Source of the DNA: Micromonospora carbonacea
Lineage (GTDB): Bacteria > Actinomycetota > Actinomycetes > Mycobacteriales > Micromonosporaceae
Reading direction: 5' to 3'
Assembly (NCBI RefSeq): GCF_014205165.1
Contig: NZ_JACHMZ010000001.1
Span: 3,516,501 to 3,580,500 of the forward strand
DNA: 64,000 nt
In this document: positions 35,622 through 44,948 of the stretch, piece by piece
Layout: each line of letters starts with the position of its first letter
How positions within the stretch are numbered: the first letter of the stretch is position 1
Translations under genes and position numbers: made by a program
The notes under the pieces: generated by a model
What the model was told of the DNA's origin: nothing
What the model saw: only the letters and a program-made list of their open reading frames with translations
Database searches by the model: none

Positions 35622-35664
35622 CGGATCATCCTCGCCGCACCCGGACTTCCGTCAAGCCCATCCG

Positions 35665-35690
35665 AACTTTTTCCGCAGATGGCAAAAGTT
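35665..35690. promoter_or_regulatory. AT-rich inverted repeat between divergent copper genes
   Basis: AACTTTT (35665-35671) and AAAAGTT (35684-35690) form a perfect 7-bp inverted repeat in an otherwise GC-rich 218-nt divergent region. It is a candidate operator for a metal-responsive regulator controlling both directions; no regulator gene is adjacent. Confidence 0.4.
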
Positions 35691-35839
35691 TCTCTCGCCC
35701 CGGGCACCGGTCCGCGGGGCGGTCGCCGGCGCGCCCGCCCGGCCGGATCCCCCGAGTGGCGTGGGTCACGTTCGGCGGCGGAACTTTACCCCCCGTGACG
35801 CCGACCATCCACCTGGAATCGATCATCGAAGGGGAAACG

Positions 35840-36451
35840 ATGCCCAATCTCCGCGCACCCCGCCGGTCCCGGCACACGAAAGCCCTGCTCATCGCCCTTG
35901 TCGCGGCGGCAGCCGTAGCCGGCTGCGGCTCGCCGGACAGCACGTCCACGGCCGCGCCGGACCAGACGCCGTCACCGTCGGTGTCGGCGAGCGCCGCCGC
36001 CGGGGTGCTGACCGTGCGTGACCCGTGGGTGAAGGCCGCCGACCAGGGCATGACCGCGGCGTTCGGCACCCTGGTCAACGACGGCGACACGGACGTGACC
36101 ATCACCGGCGCGGCCACCGACGTGTCCCCGATGGAGCTGCACGAGATGACCATGAAGGACGGCACGATGGTCATGCAGGCCAAGCAGGGCGGCATCGTAG
36201 TCAGGGCGAAGAGCAGCCACGCGCTGGAGCCCGGCGGCGAGCACCTGATGCTGATGAACCTCCGGCAGCCGGTGCGGCCCGGCGACGAACTCGCCGTCAC
36301 GCTCACCTTCGCCGACGGCCGGACGCAGACGTTCACCGCCGTCGCCAAGCCGTTCACCGGCGCGCAGGAGAGCTATGCGCCCGGCCACGGCGCGACCCCG
36401 ATGCCGGGCACGAGCGGCACGCCGCGGGCGGCCACGAGCCCCGCGTCATGA
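35840..36451 (+). CDS. PCu(A)C copper chaperone lipoprotein
   Basis: 203 residues. Lipoprotein signal with lipobox AVAGC (Cys at about 29), a Ser/Thr/Pro spacer, then a PCu(A)C domain: DPWVKAADQGMTAAFGTLVNDG, MELHEMTMKDGTMVM and LEPGGEHLMLMNL, which contain the His and Met copper ligands (H-x-x-M and H-x-M). It should carry Cu(I) outside the membrane, for example to cytochrome oxidase. ATG at 35840 with AAGGGG 5 nt upstream. The stop overlaps the next start (ATGA). Confidence 0.9.
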   Translation: MPNLRAPRRSRHTKALLIALVAAAAVAGCGSPDSTSTAAPDQTPSPSVSASAAAGVLTVRDPWVKAADQGMTAAFGTLVNDGDTDVTITGAATDVSPMELHEMTMKDGTMVMQAKQGGIVVRAKSSHALEPGGEHLMLMNLRQPVRPGDELAVTLTFADGRTQTFTAVAKPFTGAQESYAPGHGATPMPGTSGTPRAATSPAS

Positions 36452-37674
36452 CCGACGCCACCACCGGCCGCCCGGTGCGCAGGCGCGCCCTGCTCACCGG
36501 CGGGGCCCTCGCCGCCGGGGGCACGCTCGCCGGGGCCGCCGTCGCCCTCGCCCGTCCCGGCGACACCGACGTGCGCCCCGAGGGGACCGTCCCGGTGGCC
36601 GACATCGGCGGCGCGGTGGTGCCGTTCCACGGCGCGCGCCAGGCGGGGGTGGACACCGAGCCGCAGGCGCACGCGGCGTTCGTCGCGCTGACCCTCGCCC
36701 CGGCCACCGACCGGGCCGCCCTGGGCCGGCTGCTGCGGCTGCTCACCGACGACGCCGCCCGGCTCACCCGGGGCCGGCCGGCCCTCGCCGACACCGAACC
36801 CGAGCTCGGCCTGCTGCCCGCGCGGCTGACCGTCACGTTCGGCTTCGGGCCGGGCCTCTACCGGGCCGCCGGCCTCGACGACCGCCGGCCGGCGTCGGTG
36901 GCGGCGCTGCCGGCCTTCCGCGTCGACCGCCTCCAGCCCCGCTGGTCCGGCGGGGACCTGCTGCTGCAGATCTGCGCCGACGACCCGGTCACGGTGGCCC
37001 ACGCCCAGCGGGTCCTGGTCAAGGACAGCCGGCCGTTCGCGACGGTGGCCTGGGTGCAGCAGGGGTTCCGCCGGGCGGCGGGCGCGGAACCGGGGCGCAC
37101 CCAGCGCAACCTGTTCGGCCAGCTCGACGGCACCGCCAACCCCCGCCCCGGCGGGCCGCTGGAGACCGCCGTGTGGGTGCCCGACGGGCCGGCGTGGCTG
37201 CGGGACAGCAGCACCCTGGTCGTGCGGCGGATCAGCATGAACCTGGAGACCTGGGACCTGCTCGGCCGCGCCGACCGGGAACTGGCCGTCGGCCGCCGGC
37301 TCGACACCGGCGCGCCGCTCACCGGCACAGCCGAACACGACGAGCCCGACTTCGCCGCCGTCGACGCCGCCGGGCTCACCGTCATCCCCGACTTCTCCCA
37401 CCTGACCCGCGCCCGGGTCACCGACGACCGGCTGCGCATCCTGCGCCGCCCGTACAACTACGACGGCGTGCCGGCCGCCGACGGCACCGCCGACAGCGGG
37501 CTGATCTTCGCCTCGTACCAGGCGGACGTCACGACACAGTTCCTGCCCATCCAGCGTCGCCTCGCCGAACGGGACCTGCTCAACGAGTGGACCACCCCGA
37601 TCGGCTCCGCCGTGTTCGCCGTGCCGCCCGGCTGCCCGGACGGCGGCTGGATCGGCCAGCAGCTGCTCGCCTGA
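36448..37674 (+). CDS. Dyp-type heme peroxidase (EfeB-like), Tat-exported
   Basis: 408 residues. A twin-arginine signal (RRRALLTGGALAAGG) is followed by a two-domain ferredoxin-like Dyp fold. Diagnostic motifs: GQLDGTANP (GxxDG, catalytic Asp), IPDFSHLTRA with the likely heme-binding His, and RRPYNYDG near the end. Similar enzymes oxidise dyes or handle heme iron in the periplasm. It overlaps the upstream copper chaperone gene by 4 nt and is followed closely by copC, a gene grouping seen often in actinobacteria. Confidence 0.9.
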   Translation: MTDATTGRPVRRRALLTGGALAAGGTLAGAAVALARPGDTDVRPEGTVPVADIGGAVVPFHGARQAGVDTEPQAHAAFVALTLAPATDRAALGRLLRLLTDDAARLTRGRPALADTEPELGLLPARLTVTFGFGPGLYRAAGLDDRRPASVAALPAFRVDRLQPRWSGGDLLLQICADDPVTVAHAQRVLVKDSRPFATVAWVQQGFRRAAGAEPGRTQRNLFGQLDGTANPRPGGPLETAVWVPDGPAWLRDSSTLVVRRISMNLETWDLLGRADRELAVGRRLDTGAPLTGTAEHDEPDFAAVDAAGLTVIPDFSHLTRARVTDDRLRILRRPYNYDGVPAADGTADSGLIFASYQADVTTQFLPIQRRLAERDLLNEWTTPIGSAVFAVPPGCPDGGWIGQQLLA

Positions 37675-37700
37675 CCGGCGTCACCAGGAGAGGGACCAGC

Positions 37701-38300
37701 ATGCGCAGAACCGTCCGCCACCCCCGCCGCGCGGCGGCCGCCGCCGCGCTGGCCGCCCTCGCGGTCCTGGCCGCGCCGGCCGCGCCGGCCGCCGCCCACA
37801 ACAGCCTCGCCGCGGCCACCCCCGCCGCGGACACCCGGCTGGCCGAGCCGCCGTCCGAGATCACGGTGCGGTTCCTCCAGAAGCTGGACCCGGGTCTCAC
37901 CACCGTCGTGCTCAGCGACGCCACCCGCCGGGTGGTGCCCACGGGCGCGCCCGTCGTCGCCGGCACGCGGGCGACCGTCGCCGTCGCCGAGACGCTGCCC
38001 GACGGCACCTACACGGTGGCCTACCGGGTCGTCTCCACCGACGGGCACCCCGTGCAGGGCTCCTACCGCTTCACCGTCGCCGGCCCCGCCGCCACCGCAC
38101 CGGCCCCGGCGAGCGCCCCGCACACCGCGCCACCCACCGCCGCGCCGGCCAGCGGGGCGGCCGGCGCGGCGGGACGCGCCGGCCCGGGCGGCGGGCCCGG
38201 CCCGCTCACCGTGGCGGCCGCCGTCGCCCTGGCCGGTGTCGCCCTGGCCGCCGTCGCGCTCGGCGGCACGCGGGTGCTGCGCCGGCGGCGCGCCCGGTAG
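37701..38300 (+). CDS. CopC copper-resistance domain protein, C-terminally anchored
   Basis: 199 residues. Signal peptide ending AAAHNSL, so His is the first mature residue; a CopC domain (about 33-125) with PADTRLAEPPSEITVRF, and DGHPVQGSYRF carrying the second copper His; an Ala/Pro/Gly spacer; and a C-terminal membrane helix (about 165-190) with an Arg-rich tail. ATG at 37701 with AGGAGAGGG 7 nt upstream, 26 nt after the Dyp gene. Expected to bind Cu(II) outside the membrane. Confidence 0.9.
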   Translation: MRRTVRHPRRAAAAAALAALAVLAAPAAPAAAHNSLAAATPAADTRLAEPPSEITVRFLQKLDPGLTTVVLSDATRRVVPTGAPVVAGTRATVAVAETLPDGTYTVAYRVVSTDGHPVQGSYRFTVAGPAATAPAPASAPHTAPPTAAPASGAAGAAGRAGPGGGPGPLTVAAAVALAGVALAAVALGGTRVLRRRRAR

Positions 38301-38449
38301 CCCACGGCGGTCGCGCCACGGCCCGGGAACTTCCCCGGCCCCGCGCCCGACCACCTCACCGGTGGGCCCTGCGGCACCGACGGGACCCACCCCTGTCGTA
38401 CGGGGGCAGTCCCACCGGGAACGATCCCGGCTATTCCGATCGGAAGCGT

Positions 38450-39907
38450 ATGTCCATCACCGAACTGCACGGCGGGTCGACGCCGGAGCCGCTCACCCCG
38501 GCCGACGGGCCCGCGCCGGTGGCGCGCCGCACCCCGGCGTGGGCGGCCTTCCTGCTCCGCCTGCACTTCTACGCCGGCATCCTCGTGGCCCCGTTCCTGT
38601 TCGTCGCCGCCCTGACCGGCCTGGCCTACACCGTCACCCCGCAACTCGACCGGGTCCTCTACGGCGACCTGCTGACCGCCGCGCCGGGCGGCCCGCCGAA
38701 GTCCCTCGCCGAGCAGGTCGCCGCCGCCCGCGCCGCCCACCCCGAGGGGACCGTCGCCGCCGTGCTGCCGGGCACGGACGGGGCCACCACGCGGGTGGTG
38801 TTCGCCCAGCCCGACCTCGGCGACCGGGAGCACACCGTCTACGTCGACCCGCACACCGCCCGGGTCGGGGGGCAGCTCACCACCTGGTTCGACGCCACGC
38901 CCGTCACCACCTGGCTGGACGACCTGCACCGCAACCTGCACCTCGGCGACCTCGGCCGGCACTACTCCGAGATCGCCGCGAGCTGGCTGTGGCTGCTCGC
39001 CGTCGGCGGCGTCGTCCTGTGGTGGCGGCGGCGCGGCGCCGCCCGTGCCCGCGTCCGGCACCTGCTCGTGCCCGACCTGTCCGCCCGCCGGGGGGTGCGG
39101 CGCACCCGGGCCTGGCACGCCACCACCGGGGTCTGGCTCGCCGTCGGCCTGCTCTTCCTCTCCGCGACCGGCCTGACCTGGTCGCGGTACGCCGGTGGGC
39201 ACTTCGGCAGCGCGCTCGACGCGCTGCGCGCCGGCACCCCCGAGATCTCCACCAGCCTCACCGGCGCGCCGCCGCCCGCCGCCGGGGAGCACCAGCACGG
39301 CGGCGTCACCGCCGGGCCGGCGGACCCCGCGACGTTCGACCGGGTGCTGGCCGCCGCCACCGACGCCGGGCTGGCCGGCCCGATGCGGATCTCCCCCGCC
39401 GAGGAGCCGGGCGACGCGTGGACGGTCGCCCAGACCGACAACACCTGGCCCGTGGCCCGGGACCGGATCGCCGTCGACCCGGGCTCCGGCACGGTGACCG
39501 CCCGCAGCGACTTCGCCGACTGGCCGCTGCTGGCCCAGCTCAGCAGCCTCGGCGTCCAGGCCCACATGGGCCTGCTGTTCGGCCCGGTCAACCAGGTTCT
39601 GCTCGCCGCGCTCGCCCTGGGCCTGCTCTGCGTCGTCGTCTGGGGTTACCGGATGTGGTGGCAGCGCCGCCCCACCCGCGCCGACCGGCGCGCCGTCGTC
39701 GGCGTCCCGCCCGCGCGGGGCGGGCTGCGCGGCCTGCCGTGGTGGGCGCTGCTGCCGGGCCTCGCGCTGACCGCGGCCGTCGGGTGGGCGCTGCCCTGGT
39801 TCGGCGGCCCCCTGCTCGCGTTCGTCGTCGTCGACGTCGTCCTCGGCGCGCTGGCCCGACGCCGCCGCCGGGCCGCTCCGGTCTCGCCCGCCCCCGCCGG
39901 CGGCTGA
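38450..39907 (+). CDS. PepSY-associated TM protein (iron/copper-related membrane protein)
   Basis: 485 residues with four main membrane helices: LHFYAGILVAPFLFVAALTGLAY (about 39-61), SWLWLLAVGGVVLWWRRR, HATTGVWLAVGLLFLSATGLTW and VNQVLLAALALGLLCVVVWGYRMWW, plus a C-terminal pair. PepSY-like segments lie between them (HLGDLGRHYSEIAASW; DTSTGTV-type EPGDAWTVAQ). Conserved His pairs (RLHFY, DLHRNLHLG, QAHMG) fit heme or metal binding. Such proteins often neighbour siderophore or copper uptake genes. ATG at 38450. Confidence 0.85.
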   Translation: MSITELHGGSTPEPLTPADGPAPVARRTPAWAAFLLRLHFYAGILVAPFLFVAALTGLAYTVTPQLDRVLYGDLLTAAPGGPPKSLAEQVAAARAAHPEGTVAAVLPGTDGATTRVVFAQPDLGDREHTVYVDPHTARVGGQLTTWFDATPVTTWLDDLHRNLHLGDLGRHYSEIAASWLWLLAVGGVVLWWRRRGAARARVRHLLVPDLSARRGVRRTRAWHATTGVWLAVGLLFLSATGLTWSRYAGGHFGSALDALRAGTPEISTSLTGAPPPAAGEHQHGGVTAGPADPATFDRVLAAATDAGLAGPMRISPAEEPGDAWTVAQTDNTWPVARDRIAVDPGSGTVTARSDFADWPLLAQLSSLGVQAHMGLLFGPVNQVLLAALALGLLCVVVWGYRMWWQRRPTRADRRAVVGVPPARGGLRGLPWWALLPGLALTAAVGWALPWFGGPLLAFVVVDVVLGALARRRRRAAPVSPAPAGG

Positions 39908-39920
39908 CCGGTCCGTGCGG

Positions 39921-39948
39921 GGCGGCGGGCCGGTGCCGGCCCGCCGCC
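39921..39948. terminator. Bidirectional hairpin terminator between PepSY and AOS genes
   Basis: GGCGGCGGGCC (39921-39931) pairs with GGCCCGCCGCC (39938-39948) around a 6-nt loop, between the two convergent stop codons. Confidence 0.7.
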
Positions 39949-39957
39949 CACCGGCGG

Positions 39958-41520
39958 CTACCGGGCGGCGCTGCCGAACGCGCTGGACAGGTACGCCCGC
40001 GAGTCGGCGATGGCCCCCTCGATGATCCGGGCCGCCTCCCGGGCCTCCTCGGGCCGGTGGCCGGCCTGCACCTGGAGCCGGAACCGCGACGACCCGGTCG
40101 GGGTGACCGGGAACTCCACCATGAACGCGAGCACCCCCCGGTCGAACAGCAGCCGGTTGGCCGTCCGGGCGAGCTTCTCGTTGCCGATCAGCAGCGGCAC
40201 GATCGGCGACGGCTCCCCCATGCAGGTCAGCCCCCGGCCGGTCAGCTCGTCGCGCAGCGCGTGGATGGCGGTGAACAGCCGGGCGCGCAGCTCGTCGCCC
40301 TCGGGGGACCGGATGATCCGGGCGGCCTCCCGGACCACGGCGGTCTGCACCGGCGACAGCGCGTTGGAGAAGAAGTGGCTGCCGCTGAACATCTTCACGT
40401 ACTGCTTCAGGGCCGGCGAGCGCGACGCCACGAAGCCGCCGTTGGAGCAGAACGATTTCGAGAACGCCCCCATGACGATGTCGACCTCGCCGAGCAGGCC
40501 CTGCATGCCCAGCACGCCCGTGCCCCCCGGCCCCATCGCGCCGAGGTCGTGCGCGACGTCGACCAGCAGGGTCGCGTCGTGCTCCCGGCAGACCCGTTGC
40601 AGGGTCACCAGGTCGGGCCAGTCGGCGTCGACGGAGAAGAGGCCGTCGGTGACGACGAGGATGCCGTTGCGGGTGTCGTGCGACCGGATGTCGACCAGGT
40701 GCTGACGCACGGCCTCGACGTTGAGGTGCTCGTAGCGGACCACGTTGCGGGTCGCCGCCCGCGCGCCCTGCTGGAGGCAGGAGTGCGCGAGCCGGTCGAT
40801 GACCACGTGGTCGGACTGGCGGACCAGGCCGACGATCGCGCCGAAGCCCGCGGACCAGCCGGTCGAGAAGAGCGTGACGTGCTCCAGCCCCGTCAGCTCG
40901 CCGAGGGCGGCCTCCAGCTCGTCGGAGATGCGGGTGTTGCCCAGCACCATCGGCGAGCCGGCGCTGTGCGGGCCGTAGTCGCGCATCGCGCGGACCGCCG
41001 CCTCCCGGATCGCCGGGTGGGTGTTGAACGACAGGTAGTCCTGCGAGTTGAAGTTGATGCCCCGGGTCCGCTTGCCCAGGTCGTTGGTGATCTCGGCGAT
41101 GCTGTCCGGGGCCGCCTCCAGGACCCGGGAGTACTGCCAGGTCTCCGTGCGGCGGCGAGCCTGGACCCAGCCGTAGAAGTCCTCGGTGCGGGCGAGCAGG
41201 TCGCGGCCGGCGGGGCGGTAGAAGTCGTAGGCGTTCTTGTCCAGCGCGTACTCCTCGTCGGGGTCGACGGGGTTGCGCAGGTGCGCCGGCTCCCACATCT
41301 CGGTCAGGTCCGCCACGACCCGGGCCAGCTCGCCGTCGGCCCCGGAGGCGTCGAGGGCCGCCAGGTCGTCCCAGGGGATGTGGGTGGCCCAGTTGCGGGT
41401 CATCTCGGAGACCTCGGCCGCCTCGCGGGCCATGGTCGCCACGTCGCCGCGCCGGGCGGCGTCGAGGATGGCCTCGATCAGCTCGCCGTCGTCGCGCTGC
41501 TGAAGGTCGGTGCTGGTCAC
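39958..41520 (-). CDS. Alpha-oxoamine synthase family PLP enzyme (SPT/KBL/ALAS-like) with N-terminal extension
   Basis: 520 residues. PLP-dependent decarboxylating condensation of an amino acid with an acyl thioester is the family reaction. Hallmarks: NFNSQDYLSFNTHP, GPHSAGSPMVLGNT, DRLAHSCLQQGAR, VTDGLFSVDADWPDL, DVAHDLGAMGPGGTGV and GAFSKSFCSNGGFVA with PLP Lys355. The lysine motif is closest to serine-palmitoyltransferase/KBL types. About 95 extra N-terminal residues are acidic and helical. GTG at 41520 is preferred (GGGAG 8 nt upstream); an ATG at 41544, overlapping the upstream stop by 1 nt, is the alternative. Coupled to the FAD oxidoreductase gene. The substrate is unknown; the cluster may act on a peptide or an acyl-ACP. 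Confidence 0.85.
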   Translation of the reverse strand: MTSTDLQQRDDGELIEAILDAARRGDVATMAREAAEVSEMTRNWATHIPWDDLAALDASGADGELARVVADLTEMWEPAHLRNPVDPDEEYALDKNAYDFYRPAGRDLLARTEDFYGWVQARRRTETWQYSRVLEAAPDSIAEITNDLGKRTRGINFNSQDYLSFNTHPAIREAAVRAMRDYGPHSAGSPMVLGNTRISDELEAALGELTGLEHVTLFSTGWSAGFGAIVGLVRQSDHVVIDRLAHSCLQQGARAATRNVVRYEHLNVEAVRQHLVDIRSHDTRNGILVVTDGLFSVDADWPDLVTLQRVCREHDATLLVDVAHDLGAMGPGGTGVLGMQGLLGEVDIVMGAFSKSFCSNGGFVASRSPALKQYVKMFSGSHFFSNALSPVQTAVVREAARIIRSPEGDELRARLFTAIHALRDELTGRGLTCMGEPSPIVPLLIGNEKLARTANRLLFDRGVLAFMVEFPVTPTGSSRFRLQVQAGHRPEEAREAARIIEGAIADSRAYLSSAFGSAAR

Positions 41521-41543
41521 GGTGTCGGCTCCCTGGTGCGGCA

Positions 41544-42866
41544 TCAGGCGAAGAGGTTCTGCTGGTACATGCGCGACGTGGCGGCGAAGTCCTCGAAGAC
41601 CGGGTACCCGGCGGAGGACTCCTTGGCGGCGTCGTTGAGCAGGAAGAGGTTGGACGCCTGGAAGAACTCCGAGACCGGCGCGATGTCGGCGTGCGTGGCG
41701 ATGAACCGGTCGGTCTCCTCCTGGTTGCCGCGCAACGCGACGAACAGCTGCAGCTCGTCGTGCCGGTACGGCCGCATCTCGCTCAGCGTGCACACGTAGT
41801 CGTAGTAGGCGGCGGAGTTCTGGCTGCGGCGGCGGCCCTCGTACGCGGCCATCGCCTCGTCGAGCGACGACTCGCCGGCCAGCCACCGGTGCAGGGCGGC
41901 GCTGGCCAGCTCCGCGTCGCGGAACGCGTGGGTCATGCCGATGGCGGTGCACTGGTCCTTGGCCGACTCGGCGTCGCCGACGAGCACCCAGCCGGGCCCG
42001 TGCAGCTGCCGGAGGAAGCCCGACTGGTCCAGCGTGCCGTAGATGCGCTCCTCCCGGGTGCCCCGGGTGCGGACCAGCTCGCCCAGCTCGGGGCTGACGA
42101 AGTCCAGCGCCCGCTGGACGTTGCCGGGCACGTCGGCGCGGAACTCCCGGGACCACTCGCTGGGCCCCCAGACGAGGACCATGTTCTGCCCGAAGTTGGT
42201 CGGCACCACCGCGCAGCCGAGCCGGCCGCGCCGGTGGATCTGCCCCCGGCCCGGGTCGAAGCCGGACCAGTAGCTCCAGTAGGCGAACGTGCAGCGGGGC
42301 CGCTCGTCGAAGCGGGGCAGGCCGAGGGTGCGCGCGACGAACGAGTTGCGGCCGTCGGCGCCGACGACGATGCGGGCCCGCTCCTCGAACTCCCCGCCGT
42401 CGCTGGCGCGCCCCCGCACGCCGACGACCCGGCCGTCGGAGATGATCAGCTCCCGGACGGTGCTGTGCGTGCGGACCTCGGCGCCGGCCTTGGCCGCCGC
42501 CTCCACGAGGATCTGGTCCAGCACCCGGCGGCGCACCGAGGCGTAGCTCTGCACGACGCCCGAGTCGTCGCCGTGCAGGTCCCGGAAGTGCTCACGCAGC
42601 AGCGACACGGGCACGGAGCCGCTCAGCGGGATGCCGTCGTTGACGATGTCGACGACCGTGTGCGTGGGGGTCACGGCGGTGACCTGGTCCAGCAGGCCCC
42701 ACCGGTTGAGGTAGGACATCCCGTGCGGCCACAGGAAGTGCGTCGAGATGACGTCGCTGGGGAAGGACGAGCGGTCCACCACCAGCACCCGGTGGCCCTG
42801 CCGGGCGAGTAGCAGGGCGGTGGCGGCGCCCGCGCAGCGCCCACCGACGACTATCGCGTCGTACAT
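41544..42866 (-). CDS. FAD-dependent oxidoreductase (geranylgeranyl-reductase/monooxygenase-like)
   Basis: 440 residues. FAD-binding Rossmann motif VVGGRCAGAATALLLARQGHRV at the N-terminus, the middle VVGADGRNSFVARTLG (second FAD motif), and GDAESAKDQCTAIGMTHAFRDAELA (GD motif contacting the ribityl chain). This is the p-hydroxybenzoate-hydroxylase fold used by hydroxylases, halogenases and prenyl reductases. It lacks an obvious halogenase WxWxIP motif. ATG at 42866 with AAGGA about 9 nt upstream. It is translationally linked to the alpha-oxoamine synthase gene downstream. Confidence 0.85.
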   Translation of the reverse strand: MYDAIVVGGRCAGAATALLLARQGHRVLVVDRSSFPSDVISTHFLWPHGMSYLNRWGLLDQVTAVTPTHTVVDIVNDGIPLSGSVPVSLLREHFRDLHGDDSGVVQSYASVRRRVLDQILVEAAAKAGAEVRTHSTVRELIISDGRVVGVRGRASDGGEFEERARIVVGADGRNSFVARTLGLPRFDERPRCTFAYWSYWSGFDPGRGQIHRRGRLGCAVVPTNFGQNMVLVWGPSEWSREFRADVPGNVQRALDFVSPELGELVRTRGTREERIYGTLDQSGFLRQLHGPGWVLVGDAESAKDQCTAIGMTHAFRDAELASAALHRWLAGESSLDEAMAAYEGRRRSQNSAAYYDYVCTLSEMRPYRHDELQLFVALRGNQEETDRFIATHADIAPVSEFFQASNLFLLNDAAKESSAGYPVFEDFAATSRMYQQNLFA

Positions 42867-43186
42867 GATTCGTAGTCCTTCGAACGAGGTCCGGCTGCCC
42901 CGCCGGCCGGGCCTTCGGCGCGTCGGCGGACCGGCCCGGGGCACGGACCGCCCCGCGCTGCCACCGGCGAACGGGAGTGAACCGTCAAAGTACACAGTGG
43001 ACCGCCCCCGGTCCGGCCCGTCGGGCAGGGGTGTGTCCGTGGCCGGACCGCCGTGACCGCGCTGGTCACCGCGGCACCGGGACGCGGTGCCGCCCGCCCC
43101 CGGTGGTTACTGTCCGAAAGCCGACAGTCACCGGGCCGACCTGGCGTCGGCGAGGCGCGGCGTCGACGCCCCCCTCGACCGGATCC
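42867..43186. other. Intergenic region between the TPR and FAD genes
   Basis: 320 nt on the minus-strand path. It contains two hairpins close to the TPR stop (see terminator) and presumably the promoter of the FAD-AOS pair; TACTTT (42992-42987, minus strand) is a possible -10 but no good -35 is seen. No small gene is convincing. Confidence 0.5.
43053..43093 (-). terminator. Double hairpin after the TPR gene
   Basis: GCGGCACC/GGTGCCGC (43071-43078 with 43086-43093) and GTGACC/GGTCAC (43053-43058 with 43064-43069) form two adjacent stems about 95 nt past the TPR stop, probably ending the peptide-TPR transcript. Confidence 0.5.
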
Positions 43187-44893
43187 TCAGCCGGCCCCGG
43201 CGCGCCGGCAGCGGGCCAGCTCCGCCCGCAGGTCGCGGCGCAACGCGCGGTCCAGGCCGGGCTGGGCGAGCGCGTGGGCGAAGTCGCGGGCGGCCTCGTC
43301 CCAGCGGCCGAGCCGCAGCAGCGCCGTGCCCCGGTTGTAGCGGGGCACCGGCGCCGACGCGGCCAGCGCCACCGCCCGGTCCAGGTCCGCCACGGCGGCG
43401 GCGACGTCGCCGCGGTCGAACCGGACCGCGGCCCGGTTGGTCCACGCCTCGACCAGCCCCGGGTCGCCGGCCAGGGCCCGGGTGAACAGCTCGTCGGCCT
43501 CGGCGGACCCGCCGCGCTCGGAGCGGACCAGCCCGAGGGTGCACAGCAGCGCGGGCTCCTGCGGGGCCAGGGCCAGCCCCGCCCGCGCGCCGGCCTCGGC
43601 CGCGTCGTGCTCCCCGCGCTCCAGGTGCAGGTTGACCAGGGCGATGCGGGCGTCGAGGTGCCCCGGGTCGATGGCGAGCACCCGGTCGAGGTCGGCGCGC
43701 GCCCGCCCGGCGCGGCCCCGCTGCTGCTCGAGCACGGCCCGGTTGTAGTACGCCTCGGGCAGGTGCGGCCCGAGGCGGATCGCCGCGTCGTAGTCCCGGA
43801 TCGCGGCCCGGGCGCGGCCCGCCGCCCGGTGCAGGGCGGCCCGGTCGACGTAGTACTCGCAGTTGTCGGGGTCGTGCGCGATCACCGTGTCGAGCTCGGC
43901 CAGGGCCCGGTCGGCGTCCCCCAGGGCCAGGTGCACCTGCGCCCGGTTGTGCCGCAGCCGGGCCAGGTCCTGCGGGCGTTCGCCGGGGGCGAGCACCGCC
44001 GCCAGGCGGGTCAGCCCGTCGTCGATCAGCCGCAGCGCGCGGGCGGGCTCGCCCGCCCGGCTGTCCAGCAGCGCCAGGCCCTGCTCGTAGAAGACGGTGG
44101 ACAGCACCCGCTGGCGCGGGTCGGCCAGGCCGCCGGCCAGGCGCAGCGCCTCGTGCAGCCAGTGCCGCGCCCGCTCCGGGTCCTGGTCGGCCGCCGGCAG
44201 GTGCCGGGCGTACAGCATGGCGGTGGCGTACGCGGCCGACATGGTGATCTTGGGGTCGTCGGTGGCGGCGCGGGCCTCGTCGTAGAGGTCGAGCGCCTCG
44301 GCGGCGCGGTCGAGGGCCGCCAGGGCGGTGGCCAGGCCGGTGGTGAACGCCCACCAGTGCCGCAGGTCGCCCGTCGCGGTCACGGCGGCGCGCCCGCGCC
44401 GGGCGGTGCGGGCGGCGTGGTGGTAGAAGCCGCGGGCCAGCGACTCCCCCACGGCCGCGCGCAGCGCCGCAGGCGTCGGGTCCGCGGCGGCGCGCCGGGC
44501 GTCGCCGCCGTCGCGCAGGTCCAGCCGCAGCGGGGCCTGCCCGACCCGGCGCGACAGGGCGTCCAGCAGTTCTCCGGTGGTCTCGTCGGCGGCGTCGACG
44601 TGGTCGAAGCGCACCGTGACCGGCCGTCGGAGGGTGCCCGCCCAGGCGAGCACGAACTCCGTCGCGCCGTAGGCGAGGCACGCCGTGCGGCGGGCGGGGT
44701 GGAACCGGATCGGCTCCTCGTCGGCGGCGGCCCGGGCGGCGGGGTCGAGCCCGGGCGCGATGGCGCGCAGCTCGACGGCGTGCCGGGACGCCAGGCGGGG
44801 GCGGGCGGCCGCGATCCGGCCGAGGAAGTCGGCGACGCCGGCGTACGGCCCGTGGTCGCGGTGGCAGTCGTAGCTGCCCGGATCGACGCTCAC
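43187..44893 (-). CDS. TPR-repeat protein next to a small peptide gene
   Basis: 568 residues. The first 150 residues (CHRDHGPYAGVADFLGRI; AVELRAIAPGL; FHPARRTACLAYGATEFV) resemble the remnant of an ATPase-like regulator domain but have no P-loop. From about residue 160 to the end are at least ten 34-residue tetratricopeptide repeats, well formed towards the C-terminus (PEAYYNRAVLEQQRGRAGRA, VEAWTNRAAVRFDRGD). TPR arrays bind peptides, which fits the 27-codon peptide gene 55 nt upstream on the same strand. GTG at 44893; Shine-Dalgarno weak. Role is inferred only. Confidence 0.75.
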   Translation of the reverse strand: MSVDPGSYDCHRDHGPYAGVADFLGRIAAARPRLASRHAVELRAIAPGLDPAARAAADEEPIRFHPARRTACLAYGATEFVLAWAGTLRRPVTVRFDHVDAADETTGELLDALSRRVGQAPLRLDLRDGGDARRAAADPTPAALRAAVGESLARGFYHHAARTARRGRAAVTATGDLRHWWAFTTGLATALAALDRAAEALDLYDEARAATDDPKITMSAAYATAMLYARHLPAADQDPERARHWLHEALRLAGGLADPRQRVLSTVFYEQGLALLDSRAGEPARALRLIDDGLTRLAAVLAPGERPQDLARLRHNRAQVHLALGDADRALAELDTVIAHDPDNCEYYVDRAALHRAAGRARAAIRDYDAAIRLGPHLPEAYYNRAVLEQQRGRAGRARADLDRVLAIDPGHLDARIALVNLHLERGEHDAAEAGARAGLALAPQEPALLCTLGLVRSERGGSAEADELFTRALAGDPGLVEAWTNRAAVRFDRGDVAAAVADLDRAVALAASAPVPRYNRGTALLRLGRWDEAARDFAHALAQPGLDRALRRDLRAELARCRRAGAG

Positions 44894-44948
44894 GACCCGG
44901 CCGGTCCCCGCAGGGGCGGGCGCCCGGGGGCGCCCGCCGCGCCGGGTC

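Noticed and set aside
41544..42866. Calling the FAD oxidoreductase a tryptophan halogenase, given the Trp-rich peptide nearby
   Set aside because: The WxWxIP motif of flavin halogenases is not present, so only a general FAD oxidoreductase call is supported.
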